The notes: generated by a model from the sequence alone, not told the origin. DNA of 64,000 nt from Chinchilla lanigera (GCF_000276665.1 NW_004955427.1:1187550-1251549); one strand, 5' to 3'; shown: positions 35,601 through 47,650, counted from the first letter of the stretch. Program-made: numbers and translations.

Positions 35601-37535
35601 CACAGATATCTCTAGAATCTAGCTTAATAGTTCATAGTTTTATGGAAAAATCTCAAGTCACAATATCTTGGGACATAGAAAAGAAAGCATCCCGTATTAC
35701 CACCTTTCACGATCTCTAGCTTGTTACATGAATATGCACCTGGAAAATAATGAATCCAAATAACCTTTCCTCTTTTTTAATCGAGTCTCTTGTGGAGACT
35801 GTTTAACAGCCTTGGGAATGGAGGGAATTGAGGCAAGTTAAGAAGCCTTCAGCTTTGTGGCCAGAGAGGGCCCTTGCCTCCCGGCCGGTCCTGTGGGCCA
35901 AGATAAACATGCTTGGCAAGGAATGCCTTGGCTGCCCCACCCTGCCAACTAGGAGGTAGAGAGCTTAGACTGTGGTATGGCTCCTCCACCCAACTTCTGT
36001 TCCATTTTTAATATACCTTTGTGATAAAGTGTATTGTATCCATTAAAAAAATTCACGAAGGTGTGGCTGACAAGAAGGAAAGCCATATCCTGCCTCTGCC
36101 TCCGACACAAAAGGTCCTCCAGCCCCAGCTCACGAACCACTCTCTCTTTTCTGGCTCTTCAGCTCAGCCTCCAAATTTTGTTCAGTAAAAGCAACAGTGC
36201 TCACATGCTCCAGCACCTGGGAAAATGCCAGGAACTGTCCCTGGCGATATCCCTGGTATGTGATTGGGTTCACAATGGCAGGTCACAGAAAGAATATCAG
36301 TACACCTTTCTTTCCTAAACAAATGTATTGCTGAAACTCTGCCTGAAAATCAAATGCTTGCAAGTTGAATCACTTCTTAAAGGCGCTGGGAATTTGCTAC
36401 TTAATGAATGTTGCAGAGAGCTAGTTATTGAACAATAAAATTTCCTTATAAAGTAATAATGACACTTTAGCTTATCTGTTTTTCACATTTAGAATTTTGG
36501 AAGCTGGTTTTCCTTAAAGAAAAACATGGCCATAGCATTAGGTTCTCTACATGTGATCTAATCTGGTTACTCAGTTCGGAGACTCTTAAAGCTCAGTAGC
36601 CTTGGCAATCCATTACAGCTCAAAATCCGCTATATCTTACAAAGACAGTTTATGCATAGATGCACTTCCCCTGGGTTGTTTATTTCTCATTTCCTTACGA
36701 TATCAGCAGTCCAGGGGGTACATGACTCTATCAGGTTCTTGCAGATTCCGTTTAGTGCTTCCCGGAGGGGCTGGCCGGACTGCTTGCAGGGTGTGGCATA
36801 GACAGCTTACAGACACACAGTAAACCGACACTTTGAAGGTCCCTCAGAGATCTTGTCTTATGATTACTGTTCTGTCTTATTTTTGCCCACGTGAAAAACC
36901 ATAAAGATGAAGAGTCCCTCTAACACCGGCATAGGTTGACATCTCCTGTCTAGCTGCTCCCGGGAATTTAAGGCACTGAACACAACTTTCCTGTTCATTG
37001 CTATTAACAGCCGTGCTGCGATCAAGGGAAAACAATGTTAGCTCTACTTTCAAAATGGAAGAAATGCTACAAGAACTTTAGTTACTCGCCAAAGTCATCC
37101 AGTGGGTTATTAATGAAGCCAAGTACACCCAATTTTGTGATAGAATTGCTAAGCCAATTTGCTTGAAAATGAAATCTCGTATCAGATAAACCCTACTTAT
37201 TATTATTGAGCTATTGTTTACTATTATGCATTTCTTATATTTCCACTGAAGATCACACTCTTCATGTGGGCAGTTCATCCTTTCACCAGTTCACTCCTGG
37301 AACAATCTCAAGAACAAAAACCATTTGAGGAGTGACATCTCAAGCAGTAATGAGACACTGGCGGTGTGCCTCAGCTCCCCCAAGCCTCCAGACACAATTG
37401 TAAGGAGCATTTTGATCCCCTCCGCGGCTGAGTAAATACTTTCATGTTAGTGTAAACATTTAAAGTTGCGGGGAAAATAAGAGAAAGAGAGAGAGTTACA
37501 TCAGTATTATTTCATCTATTTGGAGGTACGAATAA
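35601..37535. other. Intronic sequence, no feature seen
   Basis: Includes a GC-richer patch at 35850-35950. No exon or repeat family recognised. Confidence 0.35.
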
Positions 37536-37539
37536 ATGT

Positions 37540-37918
37540 GACAACGAGTTTGAAAATTTTTGAAGACCTGATAATCATATTTGTATTCTTACTGGTTATG
37601 GGAATCATGACATTTTTAAAGCATCATATGACATTAAAAGGATCACTATAGTATATTAACTTATGCCAGAAAATATAATAATGTACATGATATTATTACC
37701 AAACAGAAAGAAACAGTAATCTGAAGTTTTATATCTACTTTTATAAACATTCTCACAAAGAAAACTCCATATCTAGATAGCCTTAGCCATGCATTATTCC
37801 GGAATTTAAAGAAGAAATAACACCAATGTTATACAAACATTTCCAGAGAATGGCAAAAGGACAAGGGATAAAAGACATTTCTCTAATAATTATTAGCTCA
37901 GCATAATCTCAAAGTCAA
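37540..37918 (+). mobile_element. LINE-1 ORF2 fragment, part 1
   Basis: CTCACAAAGAAAACTCCATA, GGAATTTAAAGAAGAAATAA, ACACCAATGTTATACAAACA, TTCCAGAGAATGGCAAAAGG and AGCTCAGCATAATCTC match the L1 reverse-transcriptase coding region. The frame is broken. It resumes after copy B. Confidence 0.65.
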
Positions 37919-37919
37919 A

Positions 37920-38430
37920 ATCTTATATTTTCTTTTTTTTTTCTCACTTTTGGAGTCTTTATTTTCCCATCTGGTTATTCTTTTATTTTAAAAATTTTTA
38001 AAAGCGCCTGCCTGGCAAGCGCAAGGTTGTGAGTTCGGTTCCCAGTACCGGAGAAAAACCAAACAATAAAATAAAATAAAATAAAAATTTTTAAAACTAA
38101 CAAAACAACAATGAAGACAAAATCAAAATAACACAAAAACAACAAAAATGATACATGACCTCAAAACAAAATGATAGGAATTAACAATGGTTGCTACATT
38201 ACATACTGTTATCTGCAACAAAGTTGCTCAGTCCACCACACATAAGAATGTAAGATTGATCAAACAATCAAAGACAGTAACAAGTAATAAAAAAAAAAAA
38301 AAAAAAATTGGAAATGATGTAGAGCTTCACCATACAAGATGGTAGGAGTTCAACAATGGTTTTTATACTACATATTGTTGTTTTCAGATCAGTCATTCTG
38401 CTGGTAAAGAAAATATAAAATGTATAGATG
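37920..38430 (-). mobile_element. LINE-1 3'-end repeat, copy B, carrying an ID insertion
   Basis: Two units (about 38140-38270 and 38308-38405) match copy A unit for unit, for example GGAATTAACAATGGTTGC and GAGTTCAACAATGGTTTT. Between the units lies a pure A run (38288-38306). The copy interrupts forward L1 coding sequence. Confidence 0.6.
38004..38081 (+). mobile_element. 5'-truncated ID SINE
   Basis: The element begins inside the ID body at GCGCCTGCCTGGCAAGCGC and ends GTACCGGAGAAAAACC plus an A-rich AATAAAATAAAA tail. The direct repeat TAAAAATTTTTAAAA at 37989-38003 and 38082-38096 is a perfect 15-bp target duplication, so the truncation happened at insertion. Confidence 0.9.
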
Positions 38431-38509
38431 CAAAAGTCATAAACATTAGCATGATGAAGGGGGATTTTTCACCCAGGATTGCAAGGATAGTTTATGATTC
38501 AAACATCCA

Positions 38510-38690
38510 TCAAGGGTAGCCAAGCCATCTAGAACTCTGGGAGGCTGAGGTAGGAGGATCACAGAGTTGAGCCTAGTTTGGGAAGTTTAGCAACATAGTG
38601 AACTTTGTTTCAAAAATAAAAAAGAGGCTAGACTGCAGCTCAGGGCAAAGGTTCTGAGCTCAATCCGTATACAAAACAAAACAAACAATA
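38510..38690 (+). mobile_element. B1-ID chimeric SINE (MEN-like)
   Basis: CTGGGAGGCTGAGGTAGGAG, TTTCAAAAATAAAAAAGAGG and GGCTAGACTGCAGCTCAGGG show a diverged B1-plus-ID fusion with an A-rich tail. It sits inside L1 ORF2. Confidence 0.75.
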
Positions 38691-38807
38691 AAAAACCAGG
38701 TAACTCACTACAATAACAACAACAAAAGGGAGAAAATCATATAAAAAAATTGAATAGATTAAGAAGCATTTGATAAAATCCAACAGTTACTTATACTAAA
38801 AGTGCCT

Positions 38808-38900
38808 AGGGCCACGGTCTATACAGCTCAACAGCACGGCACCTACCGGGTAAGTGCAAGGTCCTGAGTTTGATTACCGATTCCAATAATAATAATAATA
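38808..38900 (+). mobile_element. Older diverged ID SINE
   Basis: CTATACAGCTCAACAGCACG, GTAAGTGCAAGGTCCTGAG and TTTGATTACCG followed by AATAATAATAATAA form a decayed ID. A near-repeat (AAAGTGCCTA / AAAGATGCCTA) at the two edges looks like a target duplication. Confidence 0.7.
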
Positions 38901-39374
38901 AAGATGCCTAAGAAACCATAGGGACTTTTTTACTATAACAAAGCAACAAGCAAGAGCTCTGCAGCAAACATTATACTCATTTCTGGCTGTCGTAACAAGA
39001 CAAGCATGCCCACAATACCACTTTTAGTTAAATTGTAATGGAAGTCCTGGTCAGTGCAACAACACAAGAAACAGAAATAAAAAAGCACAATAATCAGAAA
39101 GGCAAAACTATAAATTTCATTATTAGAATTAAAAATGCACTTATGAAGCCCATTAGATACAAGGTCAATTTTCAAAAATTAAATTAGTTTCTCTATACAA
39201 ACAATAAACAAATCACTGAAACATTCTAAAAGATAACCTTTCCTCAGCTTTGAAACAGCAGCTTTAGCAGATATAGCCAAAGGAATTCAAAGGATGAAAA
39301 TTTTAAAATGTCTGCTTCTAAAGTTACAAAAAGTGAATAGGATATGTGCTTTAGAATTAGTCCAAAAGCTATAT

Positions 39375-40015
39375 AAAGGTAGCTTATTTTTATTTTTTTA
39401 TTTTAAAAATAAAAGGAGGAAAACATTAACAGACAGACAACCTTTTACAAAATAGCAAAAGAACAGTACAGACAATACAGAGTTACCCACAAAGTGGTAG
39501 GAAATGAACAATGCTTGTTGTATTACATGTTGATATCTTCAAAGTGGTTTCTCACGAAAACAGAGACATGCAACATTGATCAATCAAGGACTCATTGAGA
39601 GTTTCTTTCAGCAAAGAAATAGAAGACAGTAGAACAACTGTTAGCTATCCTGTATATACATACATACAACATTTCTCCTTCTTTCCCTTCTCTTTTCCCA
39701 CATCCCAGTTGCCCTTTACCTTTGAGCGTTTTCCTATCATTTCACAATGTCTATCATACCTCCGAGTTTAAATGAACTCTTTCAGGTTTTACACTAGTGA
39801 GATAATGTTGTGCTTGCACATGCAGGTCTGATTTATTTCACTTATGAGTATGGTCTCTAGTTGTGATCATTTACCTATAAAGGCCTCGAGTTTATCTTTC
39901 TTTATAGCTGAGTAATATTCCATTACATAAAAGTTCCCATGAAGCACCACAATTTTCTTATCCAATCCTCGGTGGATGGACATTTGGATCTGTAGCTTAT
40001 TTTTAATAGTCATTC
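39375..40015 (-). mobile_element. LINE-1 3' end, reverse orientation (3'-end repeat copy C plus ORF2 end)
   Basis: One repeat unit (39468-39590, GAAATGAACAATGCTTGTTG, TTACATGTTGATATCTTC) matches copies A and B. The sequence then runs into GGTTTTACACTAGTGAGATA, CTTATGAGTATGGTCTCTAG, ATAGCTGAGTAATATTCCAT and CGGTGGATGGACATTTGGAT, the reverse strand of the L1 ORF2 end. This physical link places the unit in an L1 3' UTR. Confidence 0.75.
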
Positions 40016-42165
40016 TCTAAAAACAGTGTCTAAATCTTTCTCCCTCTTGTTTGTTAGCTGCGACATTTCCCAAAGGTGAAATATCAGGTGTTTGAAAATT
40101 CAGCAGTGATTCCCTGACATCATCAGATAATAGGAATGTCCTTCAGGAAACTTCCCATGGAAGTCCTCGGTTTTACATTGGTTTTATGTCTTAGAAGGTA
40201 TAAAGTTAGAATAATATATGACCATCAAAATTCTCTTAGAAGAATAAACCTACATGAAATCAAATAGCTTCTTCACGCTGAATCTTACTGTATGTCACAT
40301 GCAAACATGCAAGGTGCTCACAGAAGTCACTTTGAACTGACTTAACTTCTAAATATGACTTCGGGCCAGGCTGAGAGTATTCCAATTGCAACTTCCAGCC
40401 TTCCTTCTACTCCCCTAGACGTCCGCACAGTTCCTCATGCAGAACAGACCCAGCTGTCTATGGGGAGGCTCCACAAGACAAAAGCCTAGGATTTGGCCGT
40501 GTGCACACAGACCACAGATGAATTACCCAGAGTGTGCTGGCAGAGCCTGCAGCACAAGGACATGGGAAAATCTGCGCAGGTTGCCAATGGTTTGTGAAAA
40601 TTGTGAGAAAAGAGATTTTTCTTTTTTTTAAAAAAAAGTCTTTTTACTAGCATAATTCACTGGACAATGTGAACACATTCCAGTCAATCCACTTCACAGA
40701 CATGATCTCACTGGTCTCCCCAACATCCTAACAAGGAAATGCGGGGGACAAGGGCGACTCCACCCTTGAAGCCAAAGCCCCATCTTTTACTCCCACTTGT
40801 GGCTAGGAGCAGCAGAACAAATTTAAACAGAGGAACAAATTACCATCTTTCTTGCTTCTGACCCCTCCAAGTGTGGGTAAATAAGTAGGCTTTTCCTTGG
40901 TTGAGGCCACACAGCTCCCAAAACAACTGTTCGGAAAGGTTGAGGACTGAGTCATTAGCCAGTGATAATTCTCCAGCAACTGCTGGTTTGTTTCTCAGCT
41001 GTTTGGTGGCCATGCTGACTTGGACACAGCACAGCTCACAATCGAAGATCAAAATCCTGTCCTTCACCGTCCTGGGGAGACTTTTAGGACAAACGGTGGT
41101 GCATACGGATGAGGCCTTTATACTTTTGCAGTAGGCACTAAACTCCGAGAAAGCTTGAGACCAGGGAAAATAAGTACATTGGCCATCAAGAGGTTCTCTC
41201 AGACAATAATCTCTTTTTTCTGTTGTTTGTTTTGTTTTGTTTTTCCTAAAACTCTAAATCTACTTCATTTCCTTCCTATATGTGGTGTAAAAATTTGTGA
41301 AAGAAATGTTCAAAGTCTCCTCAAAATAGTTACTAATAATTAGACTGTTAAGTAGAAATCTTTAGACAAGATACTATAAAATTGTAAAAATGTACTGATT
41401 TTTTTTCACATTATGAAATACAAGATACACTAACTTACTCAAAACGCTATTCTTTAGGACATATTTTATTGTCCTATACTTTAAAATGTTTTAGATTTTT
41501 CTAAACATTTAAAATGTTTAGATTTTTCTTCCTACCATTAGAAATAAAGTTGTCTCAAAAATGGTGGGACAAAAAGTAGATTATTTTGTGTATCAATGCT
41601 GACACACCTGTTCACTCTTCCCATAAAGCTATATCTTGTGGATAAAGAACTCAGCAGCTTCTAGCAGTCACCTGAGATGAGCACCATATGAAGCACAATA
41701 ATGCATTACTTTACTAAAATTTACAGAGCCTGGGAAAAACAGCCTGAAGAATGATCCTTCCTGAGCCAATGTTGCAATCTTCTAAGTCCAAAATGGGCTT
41801 GAAAAAAGAAATTAGGTAATTGTGAAAGCCCAGGAAAATCAGTTTAAGAAAATGAAACAATGTTACCACTCACTTCCCTTTTCTGTGTTTAATCCAGCTG
41901 GAAACTAGAAGCATGGAAAGTGGCACTTGCACAATAGCAAAGGACAGCGGAGCTGGGGAGCAGTGGTCCCTCCCGTCGCTCTCTGGGATGTTATGGCTGT
42001 TTGCTCTTTACACTCCCCAGAGAGGCTTTTCAGTAAATGATAGAAAACCTCACTATGTATCCCCATGATATAGTTTCCAGACATTTTTGGGTGACTACAT
42101 TTCATATATCAATAATATCCTGCTGAAATCAACAGCATGAAAGGCAGTTCTTCACACTGAAAAGG
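40016..42165. other. Intronic sequence, no feature seen
   Basis: AT-rich with short T and A runs. No exon or repeat family recognised. Confidence 0.35.
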
Positions 42166-42169
42166 GAGC

Positions 42170-42310
42170 TTTGAAGTGGAAGTCAAAATACTTCACTCTT
42201 TCATTAACTTGGTCACTTGAGAAAGTCACTTAACCTCTCTAAGCCATGTTTGCCTCATCTGTCAAATGGGAGAGATGAGGTAAATTATTTGCACAGGATC
42301 TTTCCAGAAT
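42170..42310 (+). repeat. MIR SINE
   Basis: GAAAGTCACTTAACCTCTCT, GCCTCATCTGTCAAATGGGA and GAGATGAGGTAAATTATTTG are the diagnostic MIR core. Confidence 0.85.
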
Positions 42311-43014
42311 AGTCTTTTCTTCTTGTAAATCAGCTTATGTTTGTAGAAAAGGTTTGATCGCCTTCCGTCATAGCAGTGGTGAAGTCGGAATCTCTATTTG
42401 GGATAGTGAGAACACCAGGCCAATGCATTTACAAGATTAATTACTGTGGTTGAAAAATACATAAATATGGATTAGTGTATATTTGGAATGTCCACAGAAA
42501 TTCCTATTTCTGGATGACTTCGTTAGTGACTGTTACTTCATCCAGCTGAGATTTTTCAGCAACTCTGGGTCAGAAATTTCAGACCCCATTTATTTTCTGA
42601 GAAAAATCTCTTATTTTTTCCATCTGCAAAATTTTCAAACCAGTATGGTGTTCCTGAACAAGACTGAGACTCAAAGGAAGAAAAAGAGATTTATGAAAAA
42701 ATAGTTTAAAAGAGATAGGATGTTTCTAACCGGAGACTGTATTTAGTTTAGAAACAAAGACTGAAGTGTGGCTTACTTAATAAACTCGTTGAAAACATGG
42801 AAAGCCGCCGCTCTCTCTTTCCTCAAACTCTAGAACCCAAGGAAACCTCCTTCAGCTATGGCAGCAGGTGAAGCTCTGGGTTCAACCCAAAGAATGACTT
42901 CCTGGTTGGGTCCCTGAAATAAGACATTAAGGAAGATTTTCACCAGCTCTTAAGGATGCAGGGGACTTGAGACATGGCTACCATTAGCACACCCCCGAGG
43001 AAGGCTTCTCTGTT

Positions 43015-43165
43015 CAGGCTTATGCTGAGTACATTACACTCATTATCCCCTTTCATCTCCACAGCAGCCCTGTGAGAAGAGTGGTATTATTATTCTCACT
43101 TAAAGATGAGAAGGTATGCAGAGGAGTGCAATATGAACCCAAAGGGGTGGACTCCAGAGCCAGCT
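43015..43165 (-). repeat. MIR SINE, reverse orientation
   Basis: CAGCAGCCCTGTGAGAAGAG, TTATTATTCTCACTTAAAG, GATGAGAAGG and AATATGAACCC match the reverse MIR consensus. A short forward MIR-like piece follows at 43390-43450 (CTTGGGCATCTAACTTAACC). Confidence 0.65.
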
Positions 43166-43739
43166 CTCCTTAGTGGGCTGTACTGCTCTCTGCTGTGGAG
43201 TGATTTTTGCATAGTTACTTCTAGTTTTATTTGGAGTAAGAAAGGGAAGCTGTTGGATTTGACCTTCAAATGTAGGAAGACCTTTTCCTGAGAAGAAATA
43301 TAATCTGAAGTTTTCCATCTCCACCAATTCTGAAATAATTGGAAATGGCTTAAGTGGCTTGGAGTTGTACAAAAAGAATATACCAGAGAAGAAATTACCA
43401 GCTTGGTAATCTTGGGCATCTAACTTAACCTCTCTGATGCTGGTTCTTCTTTTTTGTATTCTACTGTTTTCAGTGAGCACCCACTACCTCAAAAATTCAA
43501 TGGCAAATAAATCTGAAAGGAGAAAAACAATAACTACTGCACGGCATTGAGTTCAGCACTCAGTGAACTTTTTCCCCTCTGCACAAGGGATCTAGGCTGC
43601 AAAAAGAACTCTTCAACACTGAGTGTTGTGAAATATGCTCCTAAGTGAAGAATAAAAAAGAATAGAGAAGATGCTTCTTTGAAAGTATGAGAAAAGTCAC
43701 CAGCAGAGTCATTTAGTTACTTTTTCCTTTGCATTTATA

Positions 43740-43960
43740 GAATTTTTTCAGAACTCTATTACAGTGCTTGTTATACTTTATAACTATTCTCCCACCAGTC
43801 TTTCTCCCCCGTGTCAATCTGGATTCTCTAAAACAAAGCCAATCCTTTGCTCCTTTCTGCACTTTTCAAAATCATACCAAGCAAGGGCCTGACATACAGT
43901 TTCTACTCATAAAACATTTGCTGAATGAATGGATGGATGAAAAATAAATGGGTGAAAGTC
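43740..43960 (+). repeat. L2 LINE 3' end
   Basis: The order ACAGTGCTTGTTATACTTTA, GGGCCTGACATACAGTTTCT, AACATTTGCTGAATGAATGG is the end of mammalian L2. Confidence 0.7.
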
Positions 43961-44403
43961 CTCAGTTGGAAAACCAAAAAGCAGAAAATCACAGAACACA
44001 AAACACAAATTGTTACTATGTCACATATTAACATTGACAGAACATTCATTAAAATGGAAATAATTTTGGCTTTCTTTAGATAAGGGAAAAGCTATAATTA
44101 GGCACACTATGTAAGCATCTTTCATAACTGTTTAAAATTTCCAGAACTTCCTTCTTGGCCGCTCTTGGGCGAGATAAATTCTAGTTTTTGAAAGGGAGTG
44201 GGTGGTCCTTCTCGCCTGCGCTTCGGTGACTCAGTGATTTCAAATGAAGTTTTGGAAATCCTTCCTAGTGGTTCTTTCCAGTCACCCTGACGGCCACCAA
44301 CAAGCTCAGATTAAAATTCCAAATATTTAACCCACTATTGCTGTATTGCAAGCGTTCTGTTTTTACACAAGCACATGTTTCAGCCTGTCAGAAGTGCTGT
44401 GAG

Positions 44404-44496
44404 GGGCTGGGGATTTAGCTCAGCGGCAAAAGCGCCTGCCTGGCAAGCGCAAGGTCGTGAGTTCGGTTCCTGGTACCGGAGAAAAACCAAAAAAAA
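44404..44496 (+). mobile_element. Young full-length ID SINE with target duplication
   Basis: GGGCTGGGGATTTAGCTCAG, GCCTGGCAAGCGCAAGGTCG, GAGTTCGGTTCC and GGTACCGGAGAAAAACC, then an A tail. The pol III A box (TAGCTCAGCGG) and B box (GAGTTCGGTTCC) are present. The 14-bp repeat AGAAGTGCTGTGAG at 44390-44403 and 44497-44510 is perfect, so the insertion is recent. Confidence 0.97.
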
Positions 44497-44769
44497 AGAA
44501 GTGCTGTGAGTGTGGGTTAGCAGAGACTAGAATTCTGTCTCTGTAAGACCAAAATAATAGGCTGAATAATTTAAGTGAATTGACTAAATAAACTATCCAG
44601 AGCAGCCAGATAGGTCCAGATTCTTGCCCCCTGCCTCAGGGTCATCAGGTCTGAAATTCCATAGTGCTCTGCACTTCTTCAGGACTACTACGTAGCAGGT
44701 GACAAGACCAGCACAGCCTTGGGACTGCATTTACAACATGGATTTCTAAGACGGGCTCTCTACTCAGAT

Positions 44770-44950
44770 TTTACCGCAGTGGGTCAAGCATCTCCTCTGT
44801 GCCTGGGACTGTGTGTTACTAGACATTTTATATCCATTCTTTATCACCCTAAAAATAGTCCTGGAAGGCGGGGGTCAGCGTTCTCATTTTAAATGTGTAG
44901 AAGACATGAAGTGAAGTCCCCACGGTCTAGCTGCAAATCTCTCCCTCTTC
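44770..44950 (-). repeat. MIR SINE, reverse orientation
   Basis: GTGCCTGGGACTGTGTGTTA, TTTTATATCCATTCTTTATC and GTTCTCATTTTAAATGTGTA, with AAGTGAAGTCCCCACGGTCT, follow the MIR reverse strand. Confidence 0.65.
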
Positions 44951-46685
44951 ACTTTCCCTCCTAAAGTTAGAGAGTTGGGTCATTTACTAGCATTTGAGCC
45001 TAAGGGCTGTGAAAATGCAGACCAGAGGAATAAAGCATTATTGAATGAACACTGGTGTTCTTTAATAAGAGTTTCTCACTCAGTTCAGTCTAATAGTATC
45101 TTTATCCTACTGAATGGAAAGTTTCCAGAACTAAATTACGCATTTCCCATTGCTATTTTCAAATTGTCAGTATTTATTTTAATGAGAGAGTCATTTCTTA
45201 AGGTAGAATTGTATGTTTTCCTTATAATGTCTGAATTTGGCACTTGTAGAGTAACTTTGTAAAGAATTGTACTTCCATTACCTGATTGCAAAAAGTTACC
45301 AAAATTTAAAAAGGTGTTCAGCAGAGGAGGTAGTACAAGAGTCCAACTGGACCTCAAGGTCGCACTACTAAAAGAAATGGGAATACCTCTGGACTGGACT
45401 AGCACGACTGCAGTGTTGTCCTACTTATTTATGTAACTGCAGCTGAAAAGGAAGAGTGAGAAAACCATTGCTTCTCTCCCTACAGTGACACTTACAATTG
45501 AACTGCACTATTCAGAAAGAAAATCCAAGTACTTGCATCTTTTAAAAGGGTTAATTCAGCACTTTACCGCCTCACCCTGAAGAATAAGTGGATTTATTCT
45601 TAATGTGATAAATACTTAGAAAAAAATGACTTCAGCCCCCTAAAATGAAAGCTCCGACAAACAAAACGAATGCAAATGCATTAGAAATGTGTCATTAAAG
45701 CTGATGGAAGGCTTTGTTTCTCTCCTTATTTGCAAGTTTTGTTTCCATTTTTTTCCTTCTATTCTCTTGGTTTTTGAAGGGAGGAGATGGAAAAGGGGGA
45801 AAAAGAAGAATCAAAGAACAGGTACAAATCCCCTATGATGAATGTGATCATTATGTGTATCAAAAGCACACCAACAAAATTAATTTAAAAATAAATAAAA
45901 GCTGATGGAAATCATACTACTTAATTCTAACTGTCATCAAAAGTGACAAGAAAAGGACGAGGAGTTGTAAGCAAACGTAAATATCTTCCAAATGCCATAT
46001 ATTTCAGTCTTTTGTTGAGAATATTATATGCAAAGCCATCATATATATTAATCATATTCTGCTGGATAGTATAATTAACATTTTTTATCCTTATTAATCT
46101 TCTTTCAGTTTCCTCATGATCATATAAATTTGCCAAGTAAAAATGTCAGTGTGAAGAAAAGAGACACCCTGCTCTACACAGTCTATACTATTCCTAAGTT
46201 AATACACGTTTTCTCCTCCATAGAAGTTTAAATGTAGAGACAATTCTCCTATGTTCATCTTGCATTGTAAATCTTCTTCTGATAGCTTTCCACACAGAGT
46301 AAATTATTTTATTTTCAATCCAAACATGAAGAATTTATTTCTGGATACTAAGGACTATGGCCATGTGTGATTGTGTTTATTTATGTCAGTAATATAGCAA
46401 TCAATAGGATAAATTCTTAATAAGAATAATAATTCATCTACTATGGCCTTTTCTGTGATTTAAAAAAAAGAACAACCTTATCCAACCTTCCAGGGAATTT
46501 GGCATTCTTTTGAATCATTGTTTTATCTTTCTTTCAGTAACCTATAAAATTAATTTTGACTCTGATAAATATTTTAATATTACCCTTCCAAGGCCCAGGT
46601 CCAGACGGACAAAATCCTCAGAGCAGGAGAGCGTTAGGAGCTCGTTGACTGGATCCCACTGCAGATGCTGAGTGTGAGCACCGTG
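44951..46685. other. Intronic sequence, no feature seen
   Basis: AT-rich. Short frames on both strands overlap and lack support. Confidence 0.35.
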
Positions 46686-46689
46686 GTGG

Positions 46690-46873
46690 CGCTGGCTGGC
46701 CTCCACAGCTGTTCACCTGTGAAAATCCAAAGCCATCGGGAGACGGGGCAGGAAGAGCGCAAGTGTGACCTCAGCCTCAGCACGTTAACAAGATTGTGCC
46801 TCAAAATGAAAAATAAAAATTGAGCCAGGATGTAGCTCAATGTGAAGGGCCTAGGTTCAATTTCCAGTATAGG
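46690..46873 (+). mobile_element. B1-ID chimeric SINE (MEN-like)
   Basis: CGGGAGACGGGGCAGGAAGA, GATTGTGCCTCAAAATGAAA, then GAGCCAGGATGTAGCTCAAT and AGGTTCAATTTCCAGTATAG. The same B1-linker-ID order as at 31.74 kb. Confidence 0.75.
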
Positions 46874-46884
46874 AACAAGGGGTG

Positions 46885-46990
46885 TGAAGAGGAAGGAGGA
46901 GGAGGAGGAGGAACGGAAAGGAGAGAGGGAAGGAGAGGAGACACGGGGTGCGGGGGGAGGAGAGGAGACACACAGAGACAGAGAGAGGAG
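46885..46990. repeat. Purine-rich low-complexity tract
   Basis: GGAGGAGGAGG and GAGA-type repeats follow the SINE tail. A fully purine strand of this length can form triplex DNA, but no function is implied. Confidence 0.85.
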
Positions 46991-47504
46991 AACAAATTTT
47001 GTTTACAAGAACAAAAGCCAGAAAACAACAAAGCAAACTAAAAAAAATAGGGAACATAATCTTGATCAGTGTTTCCCAGAGCATTCCAGAGAGCATTAGT
47101 TCTACAGGACCCTCAGAGGCATTACGTGAAATAAGGGAGTGGAGAACGGGGAAAACTGTGGTCAGCTAATTTCGGGAAATGCTGTTTAACAAAGTTAAGA
47201 AGACTTAGGATTGCATGATGTTTTAATATTCCACTGTGTATCGAATATATTAGTCAGTCAATCCTAATTGCACTTATTTATTCTTAGTTTAAAAATACAT
47301 ATTACACTTGGAAACAAGTGAGAAAATGTTCTCCAGAGCTGCGTTGTTCATAAACCCCAATCGATGTGATCAAAGGTGAAAAACATCTATTTTCTTCTCA
47401 TAGCGTTTCATAGGACGAGTGTTCCGAGGAATGTATTTTGGGAAGTGCTGATCTATCCAGAACATTTTCTTGTCTTAAATTAATGGGGGGGTTGGGGATT
47501 GGCC

Positions 47505-47650
47505 ATAATTCTGCTAGTCAAAGTGTGGTCCCTGGGCCAGCAGCATGGGCTTCCCTTAGACCGTGCTGGAGGAGTAGGAGCTCAGCCTCACCTCAGACAC
47601 ACGGAGTCGGAATCTGCCTTTACCAGGTTGCCCAGGGAGCTACAGTGTGT
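47505..47650 (+). repeat. MER5A-like hAT-Charlie element
   Basis: CTAGTCAAAGTGTGGTCCCT and GGGCCAGCAGCATGGGCTTC are the start of MER5A, and ACACGGAGTCGGAATCTGCC its central region. Confidence 0.8.

Larger units (their letters stand above)
38435..39345 (+). mobile_element. LINE-1 ORF2 fragment, part 2 (interrupted by two SINEs)
   Basis: TGTATAGATGCAAAAGTCAT, CCCAGGATTGCAAGGATAG, AAGCATTTGATAAAATCCAA, AACAAGACAAGCATGCCCAC, TGGAAGTCCTGGTCAGTGCA, AGAAACAGAAATAAAAAAGC and TTTCTCTATACAAACAATAA follow L1 ORF2 in order. Interrupted at 38510-38690 and 38808-38900. Confidence 0.8.

Noticed and set aside
35137..39660. CRISPR-like regularly spaced repeats
   Set aside because: The spaced similar units are about 120 bp long, diverged and tied to LINE-1. 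This is a mammalian genome, so a CRISPR array is not plausible.
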